In this document: piece after piece, positions 7,018-13,734 of the stretch
Position numbering within the stretch: position 1 is the first letter of the stretch
Layout: each line of letters starts with the position of its first letter
Source: Rhizobium sp. Q54
Lineage (GTDB): Bacteria; Pseudomonadota; Alphaproteobacteria; SMXS01
DNA: 13,734 nt
Assembly (NCBI GenBank): GCA_945872035.1
Contig: CAMBYA010000027.1
Coordinates: forward strand, 1 to 13,734
Reading direction: 5' to 3'
Program-made: the position numbers and the translations under genes
Notes under the pieces: generated by a model
Database searches by the model: none
What the model saw: the letters and a program-made list of their open reading frames with translations, nothing else
What the model was told of the DNA's origin: nothing

Positions 7018-7554
7018 TCAACTGACTTTGCGCCGCTTTGGTGCGCGGATGAACAGCATGAACAAGGCGAGCGGCCGTTTGAACGCAAGCAGGTAAAGGA
7101 TGTGCAAGGCAACGAACGCCACCAGGGCATTCGCAAACGCCTCGTGAACCTCCTCCACTACCTCTTCACCCTCATAACCCTCTTCATCATCGTGATTTAG
7201 CTGATAGGCCGCGGGCGGCGAGGGGCCAAATCCAACCGCCTTGCCCTGGTCCATCCAGATCCCCGTCATCGTTACGCCGATGAGACACAGCGCGATGCCG
7301 CTGAGCAGCGTTCGGCTTATGGCCGGATGTGTCGCGAGATTGCCGAGCTTCAGACCTTCGAAATGCGGATAAAACTTGCCCAGACCAAGCTGCGCCTCTC
7401 CCGCCGCAGCCCAGATCAATCGCAACAAGATGAAGGCCGCAACGCAGTAGCCAAGCCAGGAATGGATGATCCCGGCCTCACCGGTCGCGTAGGCCCCGAT
7501 CGCCAAGCTTGCCAGGCAGGCGTGAAAGATGCGCAGGCGTGAGAGCGTCGTCAT
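7018..7554 (-). CDS. Cytochrome b561-like di-haem membrane protein
   Basis: A 178-residue inner-membrane protein of the bacterial cytochrome b561 / Ni-Fe-hydrogenase-type cytochrome b superfamily. There are four hydrophobic spans, at about residues 8-24, 31-50, 82-99 and 141-157. Candidate haem-ligand histidines are His11 (RIFHACL), His31 (IIHSWLGY), His137 (EEVHEAFAN) and His151 (VALHILYLL). Family members carry b haems and move electrons between the quinone pool and a partner protein. Between spans 3 and 4 is an acidic stretch (NHDDEEGYEGEEVVEE, 120-135), as seen in relatives. The ATG at 7554 has AGGA 5 nt upstream. It is the last gene of the usp - P-type ATPase - b561 cluster, 66 nt after the ATPase. 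No soluble redox partner gene is adjacent, so its electron donor and acceptor are unknown. Confidence 0.85.
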   Translation of the reverse strand: MTTLSRLRIFHACLASLAIGAYATGEAGIIHSWLGYCVAAFILLRLIWAAAGEAQLGLGKFYPHFEGLKLGNLATHPAISRTLLSGIALCLIGVTMTGIWMDQGKAVGFGPSPPAAYQLNHDDEEGYEGEEVVEEVHEAFANALVAFVALHILYLLAFKRPLALFMLFIRAPKRRKVS

Positions 7555-7569
7555 GGGGTCCTCATGATC

Positions 7570-7588
7570 TAGAAGGAGCCCCTTCCTA
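7570..7588 (-). other. Small hairpin between P-type ATPase and b561 genes
   Basis: GAAGG-agcc-CCTTC (7572-7585), extendable with a one-base bulge, sits in the 66-nt gap between the ATPase stop and the b561 start on the same strand. No T tract follows it, so it could be an mRNA processing or attenuation structure, or chance. Confidence 0.3.
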
Positions 7589-7620
7589 CGCGCACAACGT
7601 CAGTACCGCATTGAGCAGCC

Positions 7621-10092
7621 TCAATGTCTCGGCGCGGCACTCTCCGCGACCCGCATGCGCATCAGCCAGGCAATGGAGGTAACGGCGAGCGTGGCGAACA
7701 CCGCCATCAGCCAGTCATCCAGATGCAACGGCGTCAGGTTCAACAACCTGCCGATCTGCGGCACCTGCACGAACAGAACCAGCGAGGCCAATGAAACGAT
7801 GATGACCCAACAAGCAGCACGGGTGCGAAGTCCGCTCAGCGCTGCTGTAATGCCTACGCTGCCGAACACCAGCACGACTACGGCAAGTGACCGCGCGTGA
7901 TCGACATCGTGGTATTCGCCCAGGCCGACGTCGTAGCCTACCAGCATCAGCAAGGTCAGGAGCAGGCTGACCACGCCAATGATCAGCCACTGCCGCCCGC
8001 CGAAGAAGCCTGCCTCGCGTGTTCTCCGGAGAGAACCGTCGGCGGAGACTTCCTGAAAGGCCAGGAGCGCCGTCGGATGGATGATCAGTTCCAGCCAGAC
8101 GATATGGATGGGAAGCAGCAGCAACGGATAGCCCGCCAGCGGGATGATGGCCGCGGAAAGCACCAGCGGGAAGTGGATCATCAGCAGGTAGGCGAAGCTC
8201 AGCCGGAGGTTCCTGTAGAGTTGTCCGCCCTCCGAGATGGCGTTGACGATCGTCCGGAAGTTGTCGTCGAGGAGCACGATCGAGGCCACCTCGCGAGCGC
8301 TTCTGGTGCCTCGCTCGCCCATGGCGATACCGATGTCGGCGGCCTGGAGCGCGGGCACGTCGTTCACGCCGTCGCCGGTCACGGCGACGATTTCGCCCCG
8401 CGCCTGGAGAGCCTTCACGAGGGTGAGCTTCTGGGAAGGCACGGCGCGAGCAATGACGTCGACCGATTGGAGACGTTCCCCATCGCCCTCGGCCAGAAGC
8501 CGATCCAGTTCATCTCCATCCAGAACGATCGGCCGTTTCCCGCCGATGCCGAGTTCCACCGCAACAGCCGCCGCGGTCGCAGGGTGATCGCCCGTCACCA
8601 TGATCACATGGATGCCGGCCTCTCCAGCCATGCGCACCGCATCCGCCACACCGTCGCGAACCGGATCCTCGAAGGCGAGGAGGCCGGCGAAGCCGTAGCC
8701 ACGCTCCGGCTCTCCGCCCAGCCAGCGGTCAGTCGCCATACGCAATTCGGCGCAAGCGATGACCTTGTGCGCGGTGCCGGCGAATTCGCCGACCCTGGCC
8801 ATCCAGTCGCGCCGCTCGGCTTCGGTCAGATGGCAGAGGCCGAGAATCGTCTCGGGGGCTCCCTTTACGGCGATGAGAACCTGCCCCGCGTCGTCGTCGA
8901 ACACGGCCGCTTCGCGAAGCCGGTCCTCGGTGAATGGATAAGTCGCGAGCCGTCGTTTGTCCGGAGCTGACGGCACACGGTCCAGGATCGCGGCATCGAG
9001 AGGGTCGCCACTGTCCGCTCGCGATGCGAGTGCAGCAAGGGCCATCACGTCCTGTTCATTGTGACCGGAGGCAGGAACGACATGCTGCAGGCTCAGCACG
9101 CCCTCGGTCAGCGTTCCCGTCTTGTCGGAGCAGATGCAGGTGATGCGGCCGATGTTCTCGACGACCACGCCCCTGCGAACCAGCGCCTGCCGCCTTGCGA
9201 GCCGATAGACGCCGACGCCCAGGAAGAACGTGAAGACGACCGGAAACTCCTCGGGGATTGCGGCGACGGCCAGCGTGACGGCACTCAGCAGGCCATCGAC
9301 GATGCCAAAGCCCTGCCGCACGCGGATCCATGCCAGCGCGACGCACAGTATGGCCGAGGCGATCACGAGGATTTTGACCAGCTGGCCAATCGCGAGTTGA
9401 AGCGGTGTGCGCCCGTGAGATCCCTCGACCGCCGAGCGCACGATCTCGCCATAAAGGGTCTCGGGTCCTGTGAATACGACGCGGATATGTGCCGTGCCGG
9501 TGAGAAGTCGCGAACCGGCGAAACCCCAGTGTGCGCCATCGACCGTGGCTTGTGCGGCCTCGGGGTCCGTGAGCGGTCTCTTTCGCACCGGGAACGCCTC
9601 TCCCGTCAGCGCGGCCTCGTCAGCCTGGAGGCCGTCGCCGCCCACGATGATCCCATCCGCCGGAAACGGCTCGCCCGGAGCAACGAGCACCAGATCTCCC
9701 GGTACCAGGGAAACGGCCGGCACCTTCGACTCGGCGCCGCCGCGCACGACCACGGCGAAGTCCGTGAGCCTGCTTCGCAGCCCGGTGGTCGAGGCCTGCG
9801 TGCGCTGGTGCAGGAACACATCCATGCCGAGAAGCGGCAAGATCGCCGCGAGCATGATCACCGCTTCCATTCGGTCGCCGATGGCAACGAACAATCCGCT
9901 CGTCACCAGCAGGAACCAGATCATCGGATCCGTCAGCGTATCCCGGAGTATCTGCCGCCAGCCTGCTGGCGCCGCTTCCACGATATTGTTGGCGCCGTAG
10001 AGGCCGCGGCGGCGGCTGGCCTCATCGATGGCCAGCCCTTCACCATCGGTGCGGAGGTCGATTTGCCGATCAAGCGGATATTGTCGTCGCAC
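7621..10092 (-). CDS. P-type cation-transporting ATPase (P2-like, ion unknown)
   Basis: An 823-residue P-type ATPase of the inner membrane, with the N-terminal cation-ATPase domain, actuator, P/N domains and a C-terminal set of spans typical of the P2 (Ca2+/H+/Na+) group. Catalytic motifs are intact: LTGEAF (162-167, TGEA where TGES is usual), phosphorylation Asp323 in DKTGTLT, KGAPE (410-414), TGDHP (500-504) and TGDGVND (572-578). The M4 motif is PEEFP (280-284) in place of PEGLP. A gapless alignment by eye to SERCA1 puts Glu281 at E309, His640 at N768, Leu643 at E771, Glu668 at N796, Ile671 at T799 and His672 at D800. Thus most Ca2+ ligands are replaced and Ca2+ is doubtful. The GTG start at 10092 lies 1 nt after the usp stop, implying translational coupling; the Shine-Dalgarno is weak. 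There is no N-terminal CXXC metal-binding domain or CPC motif, which argues against the P1B class. Confidence 0.93.
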   Translation of the reverse strand: MRRQYPLDRQIDLRTDGEGLAIDEASRRRGLYGANNIVEAAPAGWRQILRDTLTDPMIWFLLVTSGLFVAIGDRMEAVIMLAAILPLLGMDVFLHQRTQASTTGLRSRLTDFAVVVRGGAESKVPAVSLVPGDLVLVAPGEPFPADGIIVGGDGLQADEAALTGEAFPVRKRPLTDPEAAQATVDGAHWGFAGSRLLTGTAHIRVVFTGPETLYGEIVRSAVEGSHGRTPLQLAIGQLVKILVIASAILCVALAWIRVRQGFGIVDGLLSAVTLAVAAIPEEFPVVFTFFLGVGVYRLARRQALVRRGVVVENIGRITCICSDKTGTLTEGVLSLQHVVPASGHNEQDVMALAALASRADSGDPLDAAILDRVPSAPDKRRLATYPFTEDRLREAAVFDDDAGQVLIAVKGAPETILGLCHLTEAERRDWMARVGEFAGTAHKVIACAELRMATDRWLGGEPERGYGFAGLLAFEDPVRDGVADAVRMAGEAGIHVIMVTGDHPATAAAVAVELGIGGKRPIVLDGDELDRLLAEGDGERLQSVDVIARAVPSQKLTLVKALQARGEIVAVTGDGVNDVPALQAADIGIAMGERGTRSAREVASIVLLDDNFRTIVNAISEGGQLYRNLRLSFAYLLMIHFPLVLSAAIIPLAGYPLLLLPIHIVWLELIIHPTALLAFQEVSADGSLRRTREAGFFGGRQWLIIGVVSLLLTLLMLVGYDVGLGEYHDVDHARSLAVVVLVFGSVGITAALSGLRTRAACWVIIVSLASLVLFVQVPQIGRLLNLTPLHLDDWLMAVFATLAVTSIAWLMRMRVAESAAPRH

Positions 10093-10093
10093 G

Positions 10094-10528
10094 TCAGGCT
10101 ACCGGCCAGTCTCGCACGACCATCACCGAACACGGCGCGTGCCGCACCACGCGGGCCGCATTGGAGCCGATCAGATAATCCTTCATCTCGGGTCGGTGCG
10201 AGGCCATGACGATGAGATCGACACCCAACTCTCGCGCGGCCGAAAGTATCTCGGCGTAGATCGAGCCCTCTCGCACGATCAACTCGCCTGGAACATCTGG
10301 CGGCACCAAGCGCACGCGCAACCCCGCCAGCTCGCTTTCCATCTCATCCAGGCGGAACGCAAAAATACCGGGCGCCAGGGAAAGGGCGAGCGCCTGAGAG
10401 GTTGGCATTACAGTCATGAGTGTCAAACGCGCGTCATCTCGTTTGGCAGCCTCCGCGGCTACCGGGAGCGCACGAGCCCAGGAGGTTGCCTCCTGAAGAT
10501 CGACCGGCACCATTATGTGCTTGAACAT
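10094..10528 (-). CDS. Universal stress protein (UspA family)
   Basis: A 144-residue single Usp domain. The start is the ATG at 10528, giving MFKHIMVPVDL, the standard Usp first strand, and it is preceded by GGGGAGAG at about 3-nt spacing; the ATG 27 nt further upstream lacks such a site. The C-terminal motif reads MASHRPEMKDYLIGSNAARVV then RHAPCSVMVV (residues 108-138). The canonical ATP-binding pattern G-2X-G-9X-G-S/T keeps the final GS but lacks the first two glycines, so ATP binding is uncertain. Usp proteins are cytoplasmic and respond to starvation, anaerobiosis or membrane stress. It is the first gene of the minus-strand cluster and is nearly contiguous with the ATPase, suggesting stress-linked control or modulation of the pump. 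That link is inference. Confidence 0.92.
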   Translation of the reverse strand: MFKHIMVPVDLQEATSWARALPVAAEAAKRDDARLTLMTVMPTSQALALSLAPGIFAFRLDEMESELAGLRVRLVPPDVPGELIVREGSIYAEILSAARELGVDLIVMASHRPEMKDYLIGSNAARVVRHAPCSVMVVRDWPVA

Positions 10529-10778
10529 GAACTCTCCCCGGTGTTCTGCCGCCATGGCGCGGATGATAGCCTAATCGGCGGTCAGTTCGATGGTTTCGAT
10601 CCCCTCGCCCGCGGCGCCTCTTGTAGCGGCGCTGGTGCCGCTGTTCGGCCTGCAGGGCGAACCACAGCGGTATTGCCCATTATCGCCATCTCCAGCAGAT
10701 GGCGCGGCAAGGCCAGTTCACATCGTAAGGGGAGGGATCAGGTTCGCCAGAGTCCAGCAAGATCAAGGACATCGTTTC
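10529..10778. other. Spacer between usp and tRNA-Ala, with acr3-like fragment
   Basis: About 250 nt with no convincing gene. A weak minus-strand promoter for usp may be present: TATCAT on the minus strand at about 10562-10567 with a poor -35. The segment 10631-10662 matches 29 of 32 bases of acr3 (4784-4815) in the same reading frame (LVPLFGLQGE against LVLLFGFQGE). This may be the relic of a second acr3 copy or an exchange scar. No att-like repeat or integrase relic was seen. Confidence 0.4.
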
Positions 10779-10854
<76 letters not shown>

Positions 10855-10873
10855 GACCGGCGAAACGGCGCGC

Positions 10874-10902
10874 ACCTTGTGACGGCGCGCCCCCAAAGTC
10901 AA
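10874..10902 (-). promoter_or_regulatory. Probable promoter of tRNA-Ala
   Basis: On the minus strand TTGACT (10902-10897) is followed after 17 nt by CAAGGT (10879-10874). That is a poor -10, but it fits the loose alphaproteobacterial pattern. A GC-rich stretch follows up to the probable start near 10867, resembling the discriminator of stable-RNA promoters under stringent control. The position suits the tRNA 5' end at 10854. Confidence 0.35.
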
Positions 10903-10953
10903 GCGCCGACCGCGCCCTTGCCGCTCATGCATGCCCGCGGGGAATTCACCGCA

Positions 10954-10981
10954 CTTGCGCGCGGCGTCCGCCCCATATTAA
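10954..10981 (+). promoter_or_regulatory. Possible promoter of the yggT-DUF167-folD operon
   Basis: CTTGCG (10954-10959) and TATTAA (10976-10981) are separated by 16 nt and lie 29 nt before the yggT start. The A+T-rich -10 stands out from its GC-rich surroundings. The -35 is only a partial match. Confidence 0.4.
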
Positions 10982-11010
10982 ACCTGCCGCACAACGGACG
11001 GGAAATGCCA

Positions 11011-11310
11011 ATGAACGCCCTCGCGACGCTCATCTATCTGGTCGGCCAGGTCCTGATCTGGATGCTCATCATCTGGGCGGTGATGGGCTGGCTGATCACC
11101 TTCAACGTCATCAACGCGCGCAACCCGTTCGTGCAGAGCGTGATGAGCTCGCTGGAGGCGCTGTTCACGCCCCTGCTGCGGCCGATCCGGCGCTACCTGC
11201 CGAATTTCGGCGGCATCGACTTCTCGCCGATCGTGCTGGTGATCATCATCATCGTGGTGCAGACGCTGCTGCTGGACGACCTGCTGCCGCTGCTGCGCCG
11301 CATGCTTTGA
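11011..11310 (+). CDS. YggT family membrane protein
   Basis: A 99-residue small inner-membrane protein with two hydrophobic spans (about 5-27 and 72-90). Between them is the family signature LRPIRRYLPNFGGIDFSPIV (56-75), showing the RPIR and GxxDFSPI elements. YggT proteins are widespread; their biochemical role is poorly defined, with links to osmotic tolerance and, in plastid relatives, to cytochrome maturation or nucleoid distribution. The start was taken as the ATG at 11011 because GGGA (11000-11003) is 7 nt upstream and MNALATLIYL matches family N-termini; the ATG at 11005 is too close to that site. The stop overlaps the next gene. The order yggT - DUF167 - folD is common in alphaproteobacteria. 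Confidence 0.9.
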   Translation: MNALATLIYLVGQVLIWMLIIWAVMGWLITFNVINARNPFVQSVMSSLEALFTPLLRPIRRYLPNFGGIDFSPIVLVIIIIVVQTLLLDDLLPLLRRML

Positions 11311-11624
11311 TCGGCCGCGCCGCGCCGGACGGCCTGATCGTGCCGGTGCGGCTGACGCCGAAGGCGTCGCGCGATGCCATCGAGGGGTTGCGCGAGGACG
11401 CGGCGGGCGGCCGGGTGCTGGCGGTGAAGGTCACCGCCGTGCCGGAGAAGGGCAAGGCCAACGCGGCGCTGGAAAAGCTGCTCGCCAGGGCGCTGGGCGT
11501 GGCGGGCGGCCGGGTCGAGGTGGTCGGCGGGCTGACCTCGCGCAACAAGGACGTGCTGGTGCGCGGCGATCCGGCGGAGATCATGGCGGCGCTGGAGAAA
11601 CTGATTGGAGAACAGGGTGTCTGA
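11307..11624 (+). CDS. DUF167 (YggU family) protein
   Basis: A 105-residue small soluble protein of the DUF167/YggU family. Visible conservation is [14 protein letters not shown] near the N-terminus, then [21 protein letters not shown] and finally the [11 protein letters not shown] region, which matches the G-x-TSR-x-K pattern of the family. The function is unknown; the fold is a small alpha/beta domain. The TTG start at 11307 overlaps the yggT stop as TTGA, with no clear Shine-Dalgarno, so translational coupling is likely. The stop lies 8 nt inside folD. Confidence 0.9.
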   Translation: MIGRAAPDGLIVPVRLTPKASRDAIEGLREDAAGGRVLAVKVTAVPEKGKANAALEKLLARALGVAGGRVEVVGGLTSRNKDVLVRGDPAEIMAALEKLIGEQGV

Positions 11625-12507
11625 AGCGGCGATCATCGACGGCAAGGCGTTCGCGGCCAATCTGCGCGCCAGGGTGGCGACGCAGGTCGCGGCGCTGAAG
11701 GCGGATCACGGCCTCACGCCCGGCCTCGCCGTGGTGCTGGTGGGCGCCGACCCGGCCAGCGAGATCTATGTGCGCAACAAGCACGCCCAGACCATCGAGG
11801 CCGGCATGAACTCGTTCGAGTTCAAGCGTCCCGCCGACATCACCCAGGACGCGCTGCTGGGCCTGGTGCGCGAGCTCAATGCCGATTCCCGCGTCCACGG
11901 CATCCTGGTGCAGCTGCCGCTGCCCAAGCCGCTGGTCGAGCAGCCGGTCACCCAGGCCATCGATCCGGACAAGGACGTCGACGGCCTGCATGTGATCAAC
12001 GCCGGGCGACTGGCGAGCGGCCTGCCCGGCCTGTTCCCGTGCACGCCGTCGGGCTGCATGATGCTGATCGCGGATCAGCTGGGCGACGACCTGTCGGGCA
12101 GGCGCGCCATCGTGCTGGGCCGCTCCAACCTGGTGGGCAAGCCCATCGCCCAGATGCTGCTGCGCGCCAACGCCACGGTCACCATGGCCCATTCCCGCAC
12201 CGACGACCTGCCGGCCGAATGCCGCCGCGCCGACATCGTCGTCGCCGCCGTCGGCAAGCCGGAAATGGTGCGCGGCGGCTGGATCAAGCACGGCGCCGTG
12301 GTGATCGACGTGGGCATCAACCGCATCCCCAAGGACGGCGGCGGCACCCGCGTGGTCGGCGACGTGTGTTTCTCGGAAGCCAAGGAACGGGCGGCGGCGA
12401 TCACCCCGGTCCCCGGCGGCGTCGGCCCCATGACCATCGCGACATTGCTGCACAATACCGTGATCGCGGCGTGCCGGCAGGCGGGCGTTGCGGAGCCGAA
12501 GGTTTAG
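11617..12507 (+). CDS. folD: Methylenetetrahydrofolate dehydrogenase / methenyl-THF cyclohydrolase
   Basis: A 296-residue bifunctional cytoplasmic enzyme of one-carbon metabolism. It oxidises 5,10-methylene-THF with NADP+ and hydrolyses methenyl-THF to 10-formyl-THF, for purine and formyl-Met synthesis. Catalytic elements are Tyr51 and Lys55 in EIYVRNK, QLPLP (99-103), DKDVDG (118-123), the nucleotide-binding GRSNLVGKP (168-176) and PGGVGPMT (266-273). The start was placed at the GTG at 11617, which has GGAG (11607-11610) 6 nt upstream and yields [16 protein letters not shown] at 11605 in the same frame would add four residues, but it would overlap the ribosome-binding site. It overlaps the end of the DUF167 gene. 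Confidence 0.97.
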   Translation: MSEAAIIDGKAFAANLRARVATQVAALKADHGLTPGLAVVLVGADPASEIYVRNKHAQTIEAGMNSFEFKRPADITQDALLGLVRELNADSRVHGILVQLPLPKPLVEQPVTQAIDPDKDVDGLHVINAGRLASGLPGLFPCTPSGCMMLIADQLGDDLSGRRAIVLGRSNLVGKPIAQMLLRANATVTMAHSRTDDLPAECRRADIVVAAVGKPEMVRGGWIKHGAVVIDVGINRIPKDGGGTRVVGDVCFSEAKERAAAITPVPGGVGPMTIATLLHNTVIAACRQAGVAEPKV

Positions 12508-12533
12508 ACTGAGTCCTCCTGCACAGGATCGTC

Positions 12534-13031
12534 ATGTCTCATTCAACGATCTACTGGATCGACGGCGTGTCGTCGGGACGGCTTGCCATCATGGCGCGGC
12601 CGAGGGCGGGCGATTGGCTGGATGATGAGATCGCCAATTGGGCGGTGGAAGGCGTCCGCGCCGTCGTCAGACTCTTGGAACGGGACGAGATTGAAGATCT
12701 CGACCTCGGCGGCGAGGCGACGGCCTGTCTCTCGCATGGCATCGAGTTGATTGATTTCCCGATACCTGACCGGGGCGTCCCCTCATCCCGAAATGACACG
12801 ATTGCGCTTGCCAGAGTATTGGCAGGGCGCTTGTCGAGAGGTCAGGGTGTAGCGGTGCATTGCCGAGCCGGTATCGGCCGGTCTTCACTCATCGCGGCAT
12901 GCACTATGCGCTGCCTCGGGATGAATGTAGCCAAGGCGTTCGATCTGATCACCAAGGCACGTGGGCTTCCCGTTCCGGACACGGAAGACCAGCGCCGGTG
13001 GGCGGTTTCGTTCGGCGAAGCCTTCGACTAA
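12534..13031 (+). CDS. Protein-tyrosine-phosphatase-like protein (dual-specificity fold)
   Basis: A 165-residue cysteine-dependent phosphatase. The signature HCRAGIGRSS gives nucleophile Cys110, Arg116 and Ser117 (HCX5R-S/T). A likely general acid, Asp79, sits in FPIPDRGVP, a loop arrangement like that of CDKN3/KAP-type dual-specificity phosphatases. Such bacterial proteins dephosphorylate phosphotyrosine or other phosphate esters; the substrate cannot be told. It has no signal peptide, so it is probably cytoplasmic. The ATG at 12534 follows AGGA (12525-12528) by 5 nt. It lies 26 nt after folD on the same strand and could be co-transcribed. Its third codon positions are visibly less GC-biased than those of folD, which suggests a later insertion. 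Confidence 0.87.
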   Translation: MSHSTIYWIDGVSSGRLAIMARPRAGDWLDDEIANWAVEGVRAVVRLLERDEIEDLDLGGEATACLSHGIELIDFPIPDRGVPSSRNDTIALARVLAGRLSRGQGVAVHCRAGIGRSSLIAACTMRCLGMNVAKAFDLITKARGLPVPDTEDQRRWAVSFGEAFD

Positions 13032-13076
13032 GGCCCTTGGGAAAACCGTACCGGGTATTCAATCACTCACCTAGCC

Positions 13077-13110
13077 GTGCCTTCGCGAGCGAAGCGACGC
13101 GATCCAGCCG
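13077..13110. repeat. REP-like palindromic intergenic element
   Basis: In the 145-nt gap between convergent genes is CTTCGC-ga-GCGAAG (13081-13094), continuing into GCGACGCGATCCAG. On the minus strand this reads like the family of dispersed palindromes containing GGAT..C..CGCTTCGCT seen in many alphaproteobacterial genomes. Only one copy is in the window, so repetition is inferred. No T tract follows, although the element could stabilise or end transcripts of the flanking convergent genes. Confidence 0.4.
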
Positions 13111-13176
13111 TGCCGTTGACGGTTGTGTGGCAGCGTGCCCGGGCTGCTTTGCTATGCTCGCGGAAGCGGCGCGTTT

Positions 13177-13734
13177 TTATCTCTGGTCCCGCTGGCCCAG
13201 CAGCCGCAGCCGCAGGGCGTTCAGCTTGATGAAGCCGGCGGCATCCCGCTGGTCGTAGACGGCGTCTTCCTCGAAGGTCACGTGCTGCAGCGAATAGAGC
13301 GTGTTGGGCGACTTGCGGCCCACCACCGTCGCGCTGCCCTTGTAGAGCTTCAGCCGCACGGTGCCGGCGACCTTCTCCTGGCTCTGGTCGATCAGCGCCT
13401 GCAGCATCCGGCGCTCCGGGCTGAACCAGAAGCCGTTGTAGATCAGCTCGGCATAGCGCGGCGCCAGTTCGTCCTTCAGATGCGCGGCGCCGCGATCGAG
13501 CGTCAGCGTCTCGATGCCGCGGTGCGCGATCGAATAGATCGTGCCGCCCGGCGTCTCGTACATGCCGCGGCTCTTCATGCCGACGAAGCGGTTCTCGACG
13601 AGGTCCACGCGGCCGATGCCGTGCTTGCCGCCCAGTTTGTTCAGGGTCTTCAGCACGCCGCCGGGGGTGAGGGCCTTGCCGTTCACGGCCACGCAGTTGC
13701 CCTTTACGAAGTCGAGCTCCACATACTCCGCCTT
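13177..13734 (-). CDS. argG: Argininosuccinate synthase, C-terminal part, 5' end outside window
   Basis: The frame runs from the window edge (13734) to the TAA at 13179-13177, giving 185 C-terminal residues of roughly 400. The codon GTG at 13722 is an internal Val, not the start: [11 protein letters not shown] is continuous. Family landmarks are [19 protein letters not shown] (residues about 40-58 of the visible part), MYETPGG, WFSPER with LQALIDQSQ, and VRLKLYKG. The enzyme joins citrulline and aspartate using ATP in arginine synthesis. It converges on the phosphatase gene. The ATP-binding N-terminus is out of view. Confidence 0.97.
   Translation of the reverse strand, partial: KAEYVELDFVKGNCVAVNGKALTPGGVLKTLNKLGGKHGIGRVDLVENRFVGMKSRGMYETPGGTIYSIAHRGIETLTLDRGAAHLKDELAPRYAELIYNGFWFSPERRMLQALIDQSQEKVAGTVRLKLYKGSATVVGRKSPNTLYSLQHVTFEEDAVYDQRDAAGFIKLNALRLRLLGQRDQR

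Noticed and set aside
9061..10209. Plus-strand open frames opposite the P-type ATPase (also 7897-8970)
   Set aside because: Shadows of the ATPase gene; composition is hydrophilic and unstructured, and they lack ribosome-binding sites.
13150..13176. Terminator of argG
   Set aside because: A short CGCG/CGCG pairing only, and no T tract on the minus strand.

Overview
The window reads as chromosomal DNA of a high-GC alphaproteobacterium, probably Rhodospirillales-like. The reasons are strong G/C bias at third codon positions, GTG and TTG starts, stop/start overlaps, and the gene string YggT - DUF167 - folD beside a tRNA-Ala. The species call is an inference; nothing in the window fixes it.

Left part (1-2040): the C-terminal two thirds of a hybrid cluster protein (hcp, cut by the window edge, + strand) converges on a formate/nitrite-transporter-family channel gene (- strand). 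A strong stem-loop lies between them. Hcp belongs to nitric oxide/hydroxylamine metabolism, and the channel probably carries a small monovalent anion such as nitrite or formate.

Centre left (2200-6940): a compact arsenic resistance operon, + strand. The order is arsR (repressor with a cysteine-rich tail), arsI (C-As lyase/CadI-like glyoxalase-fold enzyme), a low-molecular-weight-phosphatase-type arsenate reductase, a glutaredoxin-type arsenate reductase, an Acr3-type arsenite permease and a two-domain ArsA ATPase. Genes overlap or lie within about 20 nt of each other. A dyad over the -10 region just before arsR is the likely autoregulatory operator. The scheme would be: ArsC enzymes reduce As(V) to As(III), ArsI demethylates trivalent methylarsenicals, and Acr3 (possibly with ArsA) extrudes As(III). 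There is no arsD, arsH, arsM or arsP in view.

Centre right (7018-10528): a minus-strand cluster transcribed usp -> P-type ATPase -> cytochrome b561-like protein. The ATPase has all catalytic motifs, but the positions matching the SERCA calcium ligands carry histidines and other replacements, so its ion is not predictable as Ca2+.

Right part (10779-13734): a tRNA-Ala(CGC) gene (- strand) separates this accessory-looking block from housekeeping genes: yggT, a DUF167 gene, folD, a protein-tyrosine-phosphatase-like gene (all +), and the C-terminal part of argG (-, cut by the window edge). The tRNA 3' end faces the accessory block, a common geometry for an island boundary, but no integrase or att duplicate is visible. 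A 32-nt piece matching acr3 lies in the spacer between usp and the tRNA.

No CRISPR array, insertion sequence, transposase, phage gene or rRNA was found. No gene-free stretch exceeds 300 bases. I see no wholly unknown multi-gene system. The most unusual items are the P-type ATPase ion site with its operon and the leaderless-looking arsR start.
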